NCBI RefSeq assembly: GCF_021390425.1
Contig: NZ_JAJUWY010000007.1
Coordinates: 1 to 64,000, forward strand
Direction of reading: 5' to 3'
From: Lysobacter sp. GX 14042
Lineage (GTDB): Bacteria; Pseudomonadota; Gammaproteobacteria; Xanthomonadales; Xanthomonadaceae
Length of the DNA: 64,000 nucleotides
The notes beneath the pieces were generated by a model. That model was not told the origin of the DNA. It did no database searches and saw only the letters and a program-made list of their open reading frames with translations. This document shows, piece by piece, positions 35,208 through 45,246 of this stretch (positions within the stretch are counted from its first letter, which is position 1; each line of letters starts with the position of its first letter). A program made the position numbers and the translations under genes.

Positions 35208-37490
35208 ATGTCCAGCCCCGAAGACCTCAAGCAAGCCGCCCTCGACTACCACCGCCAGGCCCCGGCCGGGAAGATCCGGGTCACCGCGACCAAGGCGATG
35301 GTCACCCAGCGCGACCTGGCGCTGGCGTACTCGCCGGGCGTGGCCTATCCCTGCGAGGCGATCGTGGCGGACCCGGGCGCGGCCCGTGACTACACCGCCC
35401 GCGGCAACCTGGTGGCGGTAGTGTCCAACGGTACCGCGGTCCTTGGCCTGGGCGACATCGGGCCGCTGGCCAGCAAGCCGGTGATGGAAGGCAAGGGCGT
35501 GCTGTTCCAGAAGTTCGCCGGGATCGACGTGTTCGACATCGAGATCGACGAGCGCGATCCCGACAGGCTGGTCGACATCATCGCCAGCCTGGAGCCGACC
35601 TTCGGCGGCATCAACCTGGAGGACATCAAGGCCCCGGAATGCTTCATCGTCGAGCGCAAGCTGCGCGAGCGGATGAAGATTCCGGTGTTCCACGACGACC
35701 AGCACGGCACTGCGATCATCGTCGGCGCCGCGGTGCTCAACGCGCTGAAGGTCGCCGGCAAGGACATCGGCCAGGTGCGGGTGGCCACCACCGGCGCCGG
35801 CGCGGCGGGCATCGCCTGCCTGGACATGCTGGTCGCGCTGGGGGTGAACCCGGAGAACATCCTGGCCTTCGACCGCGAAGGAGTGATCCACAGCGGCCGG
35901 GCGGACCTGGACGAGGGCAAGGCCCGTTATGCCCGGGACACCGGCAAGCGCACGCTGGCGGAGATCGTCGAGGGCGCCGACGTGTTCCTGGGCCTGTCGG
36001 CCGGCGGCATCCTCAAGCCGGAGATGGTCGCCAGCATGGCCGGGCGGCCGATCATCCTGGCGCTGGCCAACCCGCACCCGGAGATCCTGCCCGAGGCCGC
36101 CAAGGCGGTGCGACCGGACGCGATCATCGCCACCGGCCGCTCGGACTACCCCAATCAGGTCAACAACGCGGTCTGCTTCCCGTACCTGTTCCGCGGTGCG
36201 CTGGATGTTGGTGCCACCGTGATCAACGAGGCGATGAAGCTCGCCTGCGTGCACGCCATCGCCGAGCTGGCGCAGAAGGAGGCCTCGGACCTGGGCGCCG
36301 CCTATGGCGGCGAGGTGCCGACCTTCGGCCCGGAGTACCTGATCCCGCGTCCGTTCGACCAGCGGCTGATGGTCGAGCTGTCGGCCGCGGTGGCCCAGGC
36401 GGCGATGGACTCGGGCGTGGCCAGCCGGCCGCTGGCCGACATGGACGGCTACCGCGAGCAGCTGCGCCAGTTCATCCACCGCACCGGGCTGGTGATGAAG
36501 CCGGTCTACGACCGTGCCCGCGCCGACCGCAAGCGGGTGGCCTACGCCGAGGGCGAGGAGCCCGTGGTGCTGCGGGCGGTCCAGACCGTGGTCGACGAGG
36601 GCCTGGCGCGGCCGATCCTGATCGGCCGCCCGGAAGTCATCAACGCCCGCATCGAGAAGCTCGGCCTGCGCCTGCGCGAGGGCGTGGACTTCGAGCTGAC
36701 CAACATCAACGATGACCCGCGCTTCCCCGAGTACTGGCAGCAGTACCACGCACTGACCGAGCGCCGCGGGGTGACCATCGACGCGGCCAAGAACCTGGTG
36801 CGCTCGCGGCCGGCGCTGATCGCCGCGCTGATGGTCGAGCGCGGCGAGGCCGACGCGCTGATCTGCGGCATCGTCGGCCGCTTCCACAAGAAGCTGGGCT
36901 ACCTGCGCAGCATCTTCGATTTCGACCGCGGAGTGACCGGCACCGCGGCGATGACCGGGGTGATCAACGATGCCGGGGCGTGGTTCTTCCTCGACACCCA
37001 CGTGCAGTACGACCCGAGCGCCGAGCAGATCGCCGAGGCGACCATGCAGGCGTCCTACCGGCTGAAGCTGTTCGGGGTGGAGGCCAAGGTCGCGCTGCTG
37101 TCGCACTCCAACTTCGGCAGCCACGACAACCCGTCGGCGCAGAAGATGCGCCAGGTCCGCGAGATCCTCGCCCAGCGCTTCCCGAAGCTGGAGGTGGACG
37201 GCGAGATGATGGCCGACACCGCCTGGAACGATGCCCTGCGCCGCCGGGTCTTCCCCAACACCACGCTGTCGGGCCGGGCAAACCTGTTCGTGTTGCCCAA
37301 CCTGGACGCGGCCAACATCACCTACAACATGTTCCGGGTGGCCACCGACGGCGTGGCGATCGGCCCGATCCTGATGGGCCTGGACAAGCCGGCGCACATC
37401 CTGACCCCCGACGCGACCTCGCGCCGCGTGGTCAACCTGACCGCCATCGCCGCCATGGACGCCCAGATCCGCGCCGCCCGCCGCGGGTGA
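35208..37490 (+). CDS. maeB: NADP-dependent malic enzyme (malic enzyme-phosphotransacetylase-like fusion)
   Basis: A 760-residue cytosolic enzyme that decarboxylates malate to pyruvate and makes NADPH. Residues about 1-420 are the malic enzyme: [15 protein letters not shown], the catalytic region [37 protein letters not shown], nucleotide fold [17 protein letters not shown] and the [10 protein letters not shown] loop. Residues about 430-755 are a phosphotransacetylase-like domain ([36 protein letters not shown]), which is regulatory in E. coli MaeB. The length equals the family norm. It is followed by aceE, so malate carbon can pass to acetyl-CoA. Confidence 0.96.
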   Translation: MSSPEDLKQAALDYHRQAPAGKIRVTATKAMVTQRDLALAYSPGVAYPCEAIVADPGAARDYTARGNLVAVVSNGTAVLGLGDIGPLASKPVMEGKGVLFQKFAGIDVFDIEIDERDPDRLVDIIASLEPTFGGINLEDIKAPECFIVERKLRERMKIPVFHDDQHGTAIIVGAAVLNALKVAGKDIGQVRVATTGAGAAGIACLDMLVALGVNPENILAFDREGVIHSGRADLDEGKARYARDTGKRTLAEIVEGADVFLGLSAGGILKPEMVASMAGRPIILALANPHPEILPEAAKAVRPDAIIATGRSDYPNQVNNAVCFPYLFRGALDVGATVINEAMKLACVHAIAELAQKEASDLGAAYGGEVPTFGPEYLIPRPFDQRLMVELSAAVAQAAMDSGVASRPLADMDGYREQLRQFIHRTGLVMKPVYDRARADRKRVAYAEGEEPVVLRAVQTVVDEGLARPILIGRPEVINARIEKLGLRLREGVDFELTNINDDPRFPEYWQQYHALTERRGVTIDAAKNLVRSRPALIAALMVERGEADALICGIVGRFHKKLGYLRSIFDFDRGVTGTAAMTGVINDAGAWFFLDTHVQYDPSAEQIAEATMQASYRLKLFGVEAKVALLSHSNFGSHDNPSAQKMRQVREILAQRFPKLEVDGEMMADTAWNDALRRRVFPNTTLSGRANLFVLPNLDAANITYNMFRVATDGVAIGPILMGLDKPAHILTPDATSRRVVNLTAIAAMDAQIRAARRG

Positions 37491-37499
37491 CGTCCAGGC

Positions 37500-37525
37500 C
37501 GTCATCCCGCGCACGCGGGCATCCA
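37500..37525 (+). repeat. REP-like palindrome, family B copy 2
   Basis: CGTCATCCCGC, GCAC, GCGGGCATCCA. The perfect core is CCCGC (37506-37510) and GCGGG (37515-37519) around GCAC. It starts about 10 bp after the maeB stop. Its core is the reverse complement of the copy at 7274. Confidence 0.65.
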
Positions 37526-37551
37526 CCCGGCGGGGAAAACCCGCCCGCTGA

Positions 37552-37557
37552 TAGAAT
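37552..37557 (+). promoter_or_regulatory. -10-like element for aceE
   Basis: TAGAAT 55 bp before the aceE ATG, after the family B palindrome, so aceE probably has its own promoter rather than depending on maeB. No clear -35. Confidence 0.35.
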
Positions 37558-37612
37558 CCAACGAACCGCATTCCCCCACATACCGAGGCGCGGCCAAGGG
37601 GCCGCGAGGCGC

Positions 37613-40318
37613 ATGACCACGACGTACGAAAGCCCGTTCGCAGCCCTGTTCCAGGACGATCCCGATCCCGCCGAGACCCAGGAATGGATCGACTCGGTCA
37701 CTGCCGTCATCCAGAACGACGGTGCCCAGCGCGCCCACCAGCTGCTGCAGGGGATGGTCGAGGTCACCCGCCGCGCCGGCGCCCACCTGCCGTTCGCCCC
37801 CACCACCGAGTACATCAACACCATCCCGCCGCACATGGAGGCCAAGAGCCCCGGTGACCACGCGCTGGAGTGGAAGATCCGCTCGATCATCCGCTGGAAC
37901 GCCATGGCCATGGTGGTCCGCGCCAACCGCAAGCCGGGCGACCTGGGCGGCCACATCGCCAGCTTCGCCTCCGGCGCGACCCTGTACGACGTGGGTTTCA
38001 ACCACTTCTGGCGCGCCCCGTCGGAGGACCACCCGGGTGACCTGCTGTACATCCAGGGCCACAGTTCGCCGGGCATCTACGCGCGCTCCTTCCTGGAAGG
38101 CCGCATCAGCGAGGAGCAGCTGGACTGCTTCCGCATGGAGACCGGGGGCAAGGGGCTGCCGTCCTACCCGCACCCGTGGCTGATGCCGGACTACTGGCAG
38201 ACCCCGACCGTCTCCATGGGCCTGGGCCCGATCGCCGCCATCTACCAGGCGCGCAACTGGAAGTACCTGGAGGCCCGCGGCCTGATGCCGAAGACCGACC
38301 GCAAGGTCTGGTGCTTCCTGGGCGACGGCGAGACCGACGAGCCCGAGTCCCTGGGCGCGATCTCGGTGGCCGGCCGCGAGGGCTTGGACAACCTGGTCTT
38401 CGTCATCAACTGCAACCTGCAGCGCCTGGACGGCCCGGTGCGTGGCAACGGCAAGATCATCCAGGAACTGGAAGGCGTGTTCCGCGGCGCCGGCTGGAAC
38501 GTGATCAAGAACATCTGGGGCAGCTACTGGGATCCGCTGCTGGCCCGCGACACCAGCGGCAAGCTGCGCCAGCTGATGATGGAAACCGTCGACGGCGAGT
38601 ACCAGAACTGCAAGGCCTTCGGCGGCGCGTACACCCGCGAGCACTTCTTCGGCAAGTACCCGGAGACCGCACAGCTGGTCGCCAACCTGAGCGATGAAGA
38701 CATCTGGCGCCTCAACCGTGGTGGCCACGACCCGCACAAGGTCTACGCCGCCTACGACCAGGCGGTGAACACCAGGGGCATGCCGACCGTGATCCTGGCC
38801 AAGACGGTCAAGGGCTACGGCATGGGCGCGTCGGGCGAGGCACTGAACCCGACCCACCAGACCAAGAAGATGGACGACGAGGCGGTGAAGCTGTTCCGCG
38901 ACCGCTTCAACCTGCCGATCAGCGACGAGCAGCTGGCCGACGGCCAGGTGCCGTTCTACCACCCCGGCGAGGATTCCGAGGAAGTCCAGTACATGAAGGC
39001 TCGCCGGGCCGAGCTGGGCGGCCACCTGCCGCAGCGCCGGCGCAAGGCCAGCCAGAGCCTGAAGGTGCCGGGGCTGAACACCTTCGAGCGCCTGCTCAAG
39101 GGCACCGGCGACCGCGAGATCAGCACCACCATGGCCTTCGTGCAGGCGATGAACATCACCCTGCGCGACAAGCAGGTCGGCCCGCGCATCGTGCCGATCG
39201 TCGCCGACGAGGCGCGCACCTTCGGCATGGAGGGCATGTTCCGCCAGATCGGCATCTACGCCCCGCACGGCCAGAAGTACAAGCCGGTCGACCGCGACCA
39301 GCTGATGTACTACCGCGAGGACCAGTCCGGCCAGGTGCTGCAGGAAGGCATCACCGAGGCCGGCGCCTTCGCCAGCTGGATGGCCGCGGCGACCAGCTAC
39401 TCGACCAACGACCTGCAGCTGCTGCCCTGCTACATCTACTACTCGATGTTCGGCTTCCAGCGCGTCGGCGACGCCGCCTGGCAGGCCGGCGACATGCGCG
39501 CGCGCGGCTTCCTGCTGGGCGGCACCGCCGGCCGCACCACGCTGAATGGTGAAGGCCTGCAGCACGAGGACGGCCAGAGCCAGGTCCAGGCCGGCCTGAT
39601 CCCCAACGTGCGCAGCTACGACCCCTCCTTCAGCTACGAGGTCGTTACCCTGTTCCAGCACGGCATGAAGCGCATGCTCCAGGACCAGGTCGACGAGTAC
39701 TGGTACCTGACCCTGATGAACGAGAACTACACCCACCCGGAGATGCCCGAGGGCAGCGCCGAGGGGATCATCAAGGGCATGTACCTGCTGAAGGACGGCG
39801 GCAAGCCGGGCAAGGACGACAGGCGCGTCCAGCTGATGGGCAGCGGCACCATCCTCAACGAGGTGATCGCCGCCGCGGAGCTGCTGGAGAAGGACTTCGG
39901 CGTCACCGCCGACATCTGGTCGTGCCCCAGCTTCAACGAGCTGGCCCGCGACGGCCACGACGCCCACCGCGCGGCCGCCCTCCACCCGGAGGCCAAGAAG
40001 CCGCGCAAGCCGTACGTGACCGAACTGCTGGAAGGCCGCCAGGGCCCGGCGGTCGCCGCCACCGACTACGTGCGCCTGTTCGCCGAGCAGATCCGCGCCT
40101 TCGTGCCGATGCGCTACACCGTGCTGGGCACCGACGGCTACGGCCGCTCCGACACCCGTGCCAACCTGCGCTCGCACTTCGAGGTGGACCGTTACCACGT
40201 GGCGCACGCCGCGATCGTCGCCCTGGCCGCGGAGGGCAGGATGACTGCCAAGGACGTGGCGCGGGCGATCAAGGAGTACGGGATCGATACTGACAAGCCG
40301 AACCCGCTGCTGGCGTAA
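37613..40318 (+). CDS. aceE: pyruvate dehydrogenase E1 component, homodimeric type
   Basis: A 901-residue thiamine-diphosphate enzyme that decarboxylates pyruvate and transfers the acetyl group to the lipoyl arm of E2. The TPP/Mg motif runs from GDGETDEPESLGAISVAG to INCNLQRLDGPVRGNGKI. Other AceE blocks are IQGHSSPGIYARSFLEGR, LAKTVKGYGMGASGEALNPT, YYSMFGFQRVGDAAWQAGDM and TDGYGRSDTRANLRSHFEVD. ATG 37613 has GAGG upstream; the open frame before it runs antisense-free through the spacer but is unlike AceE. E2 and E3 genes are not adjacent; the next gene is unrelated. Confidence 0.97.
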   Translation: MTTTYESPFAALFQDDPDPAETQEWIDSVTAVIQNDGAQRAHQLLQGMVEVTRRAGAHLPFAPTTEYINTIPPHMEAKSPGDHALEWKIRSIIRWNAMAMVVRANRKPGDLGGHIASFASGATLYDVGFNHFWRAPSEDHPGDLLYIQGHSSPGIYARSFLEGRISEEQLDCFRMETGGKGLPSYPHPWLMPDYWQTPTVSMGLGPIAAIYQARNWKYLEARGLMPKTDRKVWCFLGDGETDEPESLGAISVAGREGLDNLVFVINCNLQRLDGPVRGNGKIIQELEGVFRGAGWNVIKNIWGSYWDPLLARDTSGKLRQLMMETVDGEYQNCKAFGGAYTREHFFGKYPETAQLVANLSDEDIWRLNRGGHDPHKVYAAYDQAVNTRGMPTVILAKTVKGYGMGASGEALNPTHQTKKMDDEAVKLFRDRFNLPISDEQLADGQVPFYHPGEDSEEVQYMKARRAELGGHLPQRRRKASQSLKVPGLNTFERLLKGTGDREISTTMAFVQAMNITLRDKQVGPRIVPIVADEARTFGMEGMFRQIGIYAPHGQKYKPVDRDQLMYYREDQSGQVLQEGITEAGAFASWMAAATSYSTNDLQLLPCYIYYSMFGFQRVGDAAWQAGDMRARGFLLGGTAGRTTLNGEGLQHEDGQSQVQAGLIPNVRSYDPSFSYEVVTLFQHGMKRMLQDQVDEYWYLTLMNENYTHPEMPEGSAEGIIKGMYLLKDGGKPGKDDRRVQLMGSGTILNEVIAAAELLEKDFGVTADIWSCPSFNELARDGHDAHRAAALHPEAKKPRKPYVTELLEGRQGPAVAATDYVRLFAEQIRAFVPMRYTVLGTDGYGRSDTRANLRSHFEVDRYHVAHAAIVALAAEGRMTAKDVARAIKEYGIDTDKPNPLLA

Positions 40319-40325
40319 TTCCGAT

Positions 40326-40352
40326 GCCCCTCTCCCGCTTGCGGGAGGGGGG
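40326..40352 (+). repeat. REP-like palindrome, family A copy 2
   Basis: GCCCCTCTCCCGC, TT, GCGGGAGGGGGG: a 7-bp perfect core (CTCCCGC/GCGGGAG) with G/C-rich flanks, starting 7 bp after the aceE stop. It may also act as the 3' stem of the aceE mRNA. The rest of the 239-bp gap to the next gene shows only a TATACT at 40522. Confidence 0.7.
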
Positions 40353-40557
40353 TGTGGTGCGGCAAGGGCGCAGCACAGGCCCCGGGACACGCCTCCGCAT
40401 CAACCACGCCGGGGCCGGCAACGGTCGTCCCACGCCGGCTCTCGGCACCTGACGTGCCAGCTTCCGAACAGATGAAGGCGCTGGCATAGCAGTCCAGTCC
40501 GCGCAAGGCACCAGGGCTGGCTATACTCGACGCTCCACTGCGGTTCTGGGGAACGGC

Positions 40558-41277
40558 TTGGGCGGCGAGATCTTCCTGATCGACTTCGAGAACGTGCAGC
40601 CGACCAGCATCGGGCGGCTCAAGCCGGGCGCGTGCCGGATCCACGTGTTCCTCGGCCAGAACCAGAAGAGCGTTCCGGTGGAACTGCCGCAGGCCCTGCA
40701 ACCGTTCGGGGCCGATGCCTGCTACACCCGGATCACCGGCAACGGCCCCAACGCGCTGGATTTCCACATCGCGTTCTACATCGGCCGTCTCGCTTGTGAG
40801 CATCCGTCCGCGCGGTTCACGATCGTTTCGAAGGACACGGGCTTCGACCCGTTGGTGAAACACCTCGCGACGTTGGGGATTGCCTGCAGGCGTGTTGGCG
40901 CGCTGCCAGGGGCTCCGAAGCAGGCGAAGGCTGGCATTGTCGCAACGCCAGTCGCGAAAAAGGCGACCACGCCTGCGTCGAAGGCGCCAGCAAAGCCGAA
41001 CAATGTCGTGGTCACGGTGCTGCCGGAGAAGAACGGCAAGGCGGCTCCGCCTGCGGGCTCCCGGCCAGGCGCCAAGATCAACGAGGACGAGGTGTTGAAG
41101 CGCCTGGAAGGCATGAAAGCGGCCAGGCCGGCGAAACTGAAGACGCTGCAATCTTCGATGCTTGCCTGGTTTACGCCAGCCCTGGCTGCCAGTGAGGTAG
41201 ACACAATCATCAAGAGCCTCGCCGACCGGAAGAAGATCAGGGTCGAAGGGGCGAAGGTCACGTATTCATTGGGTTGA
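40558..41277 (+). CDS. NYN/PIN-like domain protein
   Basis: A 239-residue protein starting with TTG (GGGGAA ribosome site 5 bp before). Residues 1-125 resemble a NYN/PIN-type nuclease fold: acidic residues in EIFLIDFENVQP, ALDFHIAFYIGRL and VSKDTGFDPLVKHLATLG are placed like the metal-binding Asp/Glu of this fold. Residues about 125-180 are an Ala/Lys/Pro-rich linker (ATPVAKKATTPASKAPAKP), and about 185-239 look like a winged helix (SEVDTIIKSLADRKKIRVEG). RNase activity is inferred. A TATACT at 40522-40527 is a possible -10. It is monocistronic. Confidence 0.82.
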   Translation: MGGEIFLIDFENVQPTSIGRLKPGACRIHVFLGQNQKSVPVELPQALQPFGADACYTRITGNGPNALDFHIAFYIGRLACEHPSARFTIVSKDTGFDPLVKHLATLGIACRRVGALPGAPKQAKAGIVATPVAKKATTPASKAPAKPNNVVVTVLPEKNGKAAPPAGSRPGAKINEDEVLKRLEGMKAARPAKLKTLQSSMLAWFTPALAASEVDTIIKSLADRKKIRVEGAKVTYSLG

Positions 41278-41412
41278 AGGCCGGGCCGGAGGGTCCATCA
41301 AGCAACAAGTGCGAAGCCAACCACGGCACGGGCCGCAGAGGGGATGTGCCTCAAGAATCCAGCACCGTGGCCGATCTCCAGGCATCCACCCGTGTCTGAT
41401 CCGGTGCCGCGT

Positions 41413-43164
41413 ATGTCCGTTCAAGCAACGCCTTACGCCTTGGCAGCTGGCCGTGCACGCCGGCGCGCCGTCATTTTCCGGTCGGCCTGGCTGCTGCTGG
41501 CCATCGGACTGACTTGCTTCGCCTGGGCCGCTCCAGCTGCCGCTGCGATGGCGGAGCCCGTCGCGATGACCGGTCAGTGGGCACCGGTCGAGCCGCCGGT
41601 CGCGGCTCCAACGCACCCAGCCGGACCACAACTGCGCAGCTTCGACCCGGGCGCGCTGCATTCGTTCGGTCGCCCGCCGGGTGGCGCGCTTGTGCTGCTG
41701 CATCCCCGCGCCGGCGCATGGCCGGAGGGTCCGCTGGTGTTGTCGATCACCTCGCCCGGATTCCAGCACATCACCCTGCAGCGGCCCGGCGCGCCACCGC
41801 AGGACGCGCGCATGATCGACGCCGGCGAAGGTCGCTGGCCGGGACATGGCCGTCTGGTGTTCGACGTTCCCGAGTTGCCGGCCGGCGGTGAGCCGCTGCG
41901 GCTGCACGTCGATGCGCGCGATGCGATCCCCTCGGCGATGACGTTCGAGCTGCGCAGCGTGTCCGACCACCTGCGGGCCGATGCGCGCTGGCTCGCGTTC
42001 GCGACCGCCTGTCTCACGACGATGGTGGCGACGGCTCTGATCGCGCTGTTTTTCGGCCTGTGCCTGCGCGATGGGGCCTTTGTGCTCTACAGCGTCTACG
42101 TGCTCACCTATGCCGCCATCCAGGGGGCGCAGACCGGTTATTTCATGCATCCGCTCGAGTGGGAGCGCGTGGCCGCCACCGTGCCGGCCTGGGGACGCGC
42201 CGTCACTGCCGTGTCGGTTGTCGCCGCGGTGCTGTTCCTCGACCGCTTCGCACCCCTGGAGCGCTGGCTGTCGTCGATGCGGCGCTGGCTGTGGCTGTAC
42301 TGCGGGCTGATGCTGGTCCTGGTGGCAATGGGGTACATCCCCACGCTGCAGACGACCGCGCGACAGCTGATCAATCCGGTGCTGATCCTCGGCGGCCCGC
42401 TGTTGCTCGGCACTGCCGTGGTCGCAGCGTGGCGGGGATCGCGCTATGCGGCAATTTTCCTGCTCGGCTGGTTGCCGCTGCTGGGCGTGACCGTGCTCGG
42501 CAGCCTGCAGCTCTACGGCATCGCCCGGGGTTGGACATGGAGCGGCGATGCGGCTTTGGCGGCCGGCGCATTCGAGGCGATCGTGCTGTCGCTGGGCCTG
42601 GCTGAACGCGCCGCGTCGGTGCGCCGCCAGCGCGACCAGGCGCAGGCACTGGCCGACCAGGACCCGCTGACCGAGGTACTCAACCGCCGTGCCTGGCAGC
42701 AGAAGGTGCAGGCGCTCATCGCGGCGGGCGGGCCCGGATTGTCCGTGCTGTTCCTGGATATCGATCGCTTCAAGCAGATCAACGACCGCGTTGGCCACGA
42801 CGGCGGCGACCGCGTGCTCAGGCTGTTCGTCGAGGTGCTGCGAAGCGTCCTGCGCGAGCGCGACATGATCGGCCGGTACGGTGGGGAGGAGTTCGTGGTC
42901 GGATTGCCCGCCACCCCCACTGGCGAGGCCTGCGCGGTGGCCGATCGCATCCGTGCCGCACTGCGGGACGCTTCACCCTATGCCGGGATGGACATCGCCT
43001 TCACCGTGAGCGTCGGCGTGGCGACACTGCGGTCCGGAGAGTCGCTGGACGTACTGCTGCGCCGCGCCGACGCTGCGGTGTATGTCGCCAAGGACCGCGG
43101 GCGCGACTGCGTGGTGGTCGGTGAAGGAGAGGCTGTCGGCGATGCCGTAGCGCTCCTCCAATGA
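41413..43164 (+). CDS. diguanylate cyclase with 7TMR-DISM-like membrane sensor
   Basis: A 583-residue protein. A signal-like segment (LLLAIGLTCFAWAAPAAAA) is followed by a periplasmic domain of about 150 residues, then seven hydrophobic segments (about 180-390), a short coiled coil (AERAASVRRQRDQAQALADQ) and a GGDEF domain with the active site YGGEEFVVG and DIDRFKQINDRVGHDGGD. It should make cyclic di-GMP in response to an outer signal. An inhibitory RxxD lies not far before the active loop (RSVLRERDM). ATG 41413 is chosen; the frame is open 23 codons further up. It is 135 bp after the NYN gene. Confidence 0.9.
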   Translation: MSVQATPYALAAGRARRRAVIFRSAWLLLAIGLTCFAWAAPAAAAMAEPVAMTGQWAPVEPPVAAPTHPAGPQLRSFDPGALHSFGRPPGGALVLLHPRAGAWPEGPLVLSITSPGFQHITLQRPGAPPQDARMIDAGEGRWPGHGRLVFDVPELPAGGEPLRLHVDARDAIPSAMTFELRSVSDHLRADARWLAFATACLTTMVATALIALFFGLCLRDGAFVLYSVYVLTYAAIQGAQTGYFMHPLEWERVAATVPAWGRAVTAVSVVAAVLFLDRFAPLERWLSSMRRWLWLYCGLMLVLVAMGYIPTLQTTARQLINPVLILGGPLLLGTAVVAAWRGSRYAAIFLLGWLPLLGVTVLGSLQLYGIARGWTWSGDAALAAGAFEAIVLSLGLAERAASVRRQRDQAQALADQDPLTEVLNRRAWQQKVQALIAAGGPGLSVLFLDIDRFKQINDRVGHDGGDRVLRLFVEVLRSVLRERDMIGRYGGEEFVVGLPATPTGEACAVADRIRAALRDASPYAGMDIAFTVSVGVATLRSGESLDVLLRRADAAVYVAKDRGRDCVVVGEGEAVGDAVALLQ

Positions 43165-43255
43165 TAGGCAGTGGACCGCCCGCTGCCGCTCCGTCGACCG
43201 CTTGCGGCATCATCGGCTTCCCGGGAGCGACACTCCCACCAGCACCGGAGCCGCC

Positions 43256-45124
43256 ATGCGCCGCACCCTCGTCGTATCCGCCCTGTCCCTGGCCCTGCTG
43301 ACCGCCTGCTCGGCGCCCGCACAGACGGGTGCCAACGCCTCGGCTCCCGAGGCCACGTCCGCGCAGGCCAATGCCGCCGCCGAGGACGCCCGGCTCAACG
43401 ACTGGTTCGAGCGCAAGTACGAGGAGCAGCTCCAGTTCAGCCCCATCCAGATGGCGTTCCTCGGCCGCAAGGACCGTTATTCCGAGCTCGACGACATGTC
43501 CCGCGAGGCGGCGGATGCGCAGCTGGCCTGGCAGGTCGCGGCGGTCGAGGAGATGAAGTCGAGCTTCGACTACGACGCACTGGGCGCCGACGCCCGGCTG
43601 TCCTGGGACCTGTTCGAATACCAGATGGAGACCGCCCGGGCGGCGCACCGCTTTGCCGACCACCACTATCCATTCGAACAGATGGGCGGCGCGCAGTCCT
43701 TCCTGCCGACCTTCCTGATCAACTTCCACAAGGTCGAGGACGAGTCCGACTACACCGCCTACATCGCGCGCCTGCGTGAGGTGCCGCGCGCGTTCGGGCA
43801 GCTGATGGAGCAGGTGGAGCGCTCGGCGGAGCTGGGGATCCGGCCACCGCGCTTCGCCCACGAGGGCGTGATCGAGCAGGCCGGCAAGGTCGTCACCGGC
43901 GCGCCGTTCACCGGGGGCGAGGACAGCGCGTTGTGGGCCGATGCACAGGCCAAGGCCGATGCACTGGTGGAGGCCGGCGTGATCGACGCCGCCCGTGCCC
44001 GGGCGCTGAAGGACGAGGCGCGCGCGGCGCTGGTCGAGGCAGTGCAGCCGGCTTTCGACGAGGTGATCGCCTGGTACACGGCCGACCTGCCGAACGCGCT
44101 GGAGAACCCGTCCGGCGTGGGCACCACGCACCCGGACGGCGCGGCGTACTACGCCGAGCGCCTGCGTGCCTCCACCACCACCGACCTGACGGCCGAGCAG
44201 GTCCACCAGATCGGCCTGGAGGAGGTCGTCCGCATCCGCGGCGAAATGGAGGCGCTGAAGGAGCGCGTCGGCTTCGAGGGCGACCTGCAGGCGTTCTTCG
44301 AATTCGTCCGCACCGACCCGCAGTTCAAGTACCCCGATACCGACGCCGGGCGGCAGGCCTACATCGACGATGCCACCGCCGCGATCGAGACCATCAAGGA
44401 GCATCTGCCCGAGTACTTCGGCCTGCTGCCCAAGGCCGACCTGGTGGTAAAGCGCGTGGAGCCGTTCCGCGAAGTCGACGGCGCCGCCCAGCACTACTAT
44501 CCGAGCACGCCGGACGGCTCACGCCCGGGCATCTACTACGCCCACCTGTCCGACATGGACGCGATGCCGAAGACCGAACTGGAGGTCATCGCCTACCACG
44601 AGGGGTTGCCGGGCCATCACATGCAGATCGCCATTGCCCAGGAGCTGGAGGGCATGCCGGAGTTCCGCAAGCAGGCCGGTTTCAGCGCCTATGCCGAAGG
44701 CTGGGGTCTGTACGCGGAGTGGCTGGCGCGCGAGATGCCGGGGACCTACACCGATCCGTACTCCGAATACGGCCGCCTGACCTCGGAGATGTGGCGGGCG
44801 ATCCGCCTGGTGGTCGACACCGGCCTGCACGCCAAAGGCTGGACCCAGCAGCAGGCGGTCGACTTCTTCTCCGAGAACAGCTCGGTCCCGGCGGAGGCGA
44901 TCCAGGCCGAAGTGCGCCGCTACATCACCTGGCCCGGCCAGGCGACCAGCTACAAGATCGGCATGATCCGCATCCAGGAACTGCGCGCGAAGGCCGAGGC
45001 CGAGCTGGGCGACGACTTCGACATCCGCGGCTTCCACGATGCCGTGCTGGACGGTGGCGCCCTGCCGCTGACGCTGCTGGAGCGCAAGGTCGGGCAGTGG
45101 ATCGAGGACCAGAAGCGGGGCTGA
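43256..45124 (+). CDS. DUF885 family lipoprotein (putative peptidase)
   Basis: A 622-residue protein with a lipoprotein signal (LSLALLTACSAP). The DUF885 hallmark HEGLPGHHMQIAIAQE is present, a variant HExxH-type zinc site, with a downstream FSAYAEGWGLYAEWLAREM block that would supply the third ligand. This matches the family seen in many xanthomonads and thought to be metallopeptidases; the substrate is unknown. ATG 43256 gives the lipobox; 18 open codons upstream are ignored. It follows the cyclase gene by 91 bp and precedes the DUF2231 gene by 122 bp. Confidence 0.9.
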   Translation: MRRTLVVSALSLALLTACSAPAQTGANASAPEATSAQANAAAEDARLNDWFERKYEEQLQFSPIQMAFLGRKDRYSELDDMSREAADAQLAWQVAAVEEMKSSFDYDALGADARLSWDLFEYQMETARAAHRFADHHYPFEQMGGAQSFLPTFLINFHKVEDESDYTAYIARLREVPRAFGQLMEQVERSAELGIRPPRFAHEGVIEQAGKVVTGAPFTGGEDSALWADAQAKADALVEAGVIDAARARALKDEARAALVEAVQPAFDEVIAWYTADLPNALENPSGVGTTHPDGAAYYAERLRASTTTDLTAEQVHQIGLEEVVRIRGEMEALKERVGFEGDLQAFFEFVRTDPQFKYPDTDAGRQAYIDDATAAIETIKEHLPEYFGLLPKADLVVKRVEPFREVDGAAQHYYPSTPDGSRPGIYYAHLSDMDAMPKTELEVIAYHEGLPGHHMQIAIAQELEGMPEFRKQAGFSAYAEGWGLYAEWLAREMPGTYTDPYSEYGRLTSEMWRAIRLVVDTGLHAKGWTQQQAVDFFSENSSVPAEAIQAEVRRYITWPGQATSYKIGMIRIQELRAKAEAELGDDFDIRGFHDAVLDGGALPLTLLERKVGQWIEDQKRG

Positions 45125-45246
45125 TCCCCGCTGGCCATGACGGGGTGCAGCGCCGTAGCGCGGAGCGTTCCACCGCCTTCGCCCCGCCTCCACGACCGAT
45201 ATGCTGGTGTGTCCCCGCATTCAGCCGCGCCTTATGGAGGTGCCAC

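Noticed and set aside
34473-37571. Minus-strand open frame of 1032 codons opposite maeB and running into the deacylase gene
   Set aside because: Antisense to maeB and out of frame with the deacylase; no domain.
37502-40390. Minus-strand open frame of 962 codons opposite aceE
   Set aside because: Entirely antisense to a near-invariant enzyme gene; no motif.
40319-40557. Search for a small gene or RNA between aceE and the NYN gene
   Set aside because: Only the palindrome near 40326 and a TATACT at 40522 were seen; no open frame with a ribosome site and no tRNA-like fold.
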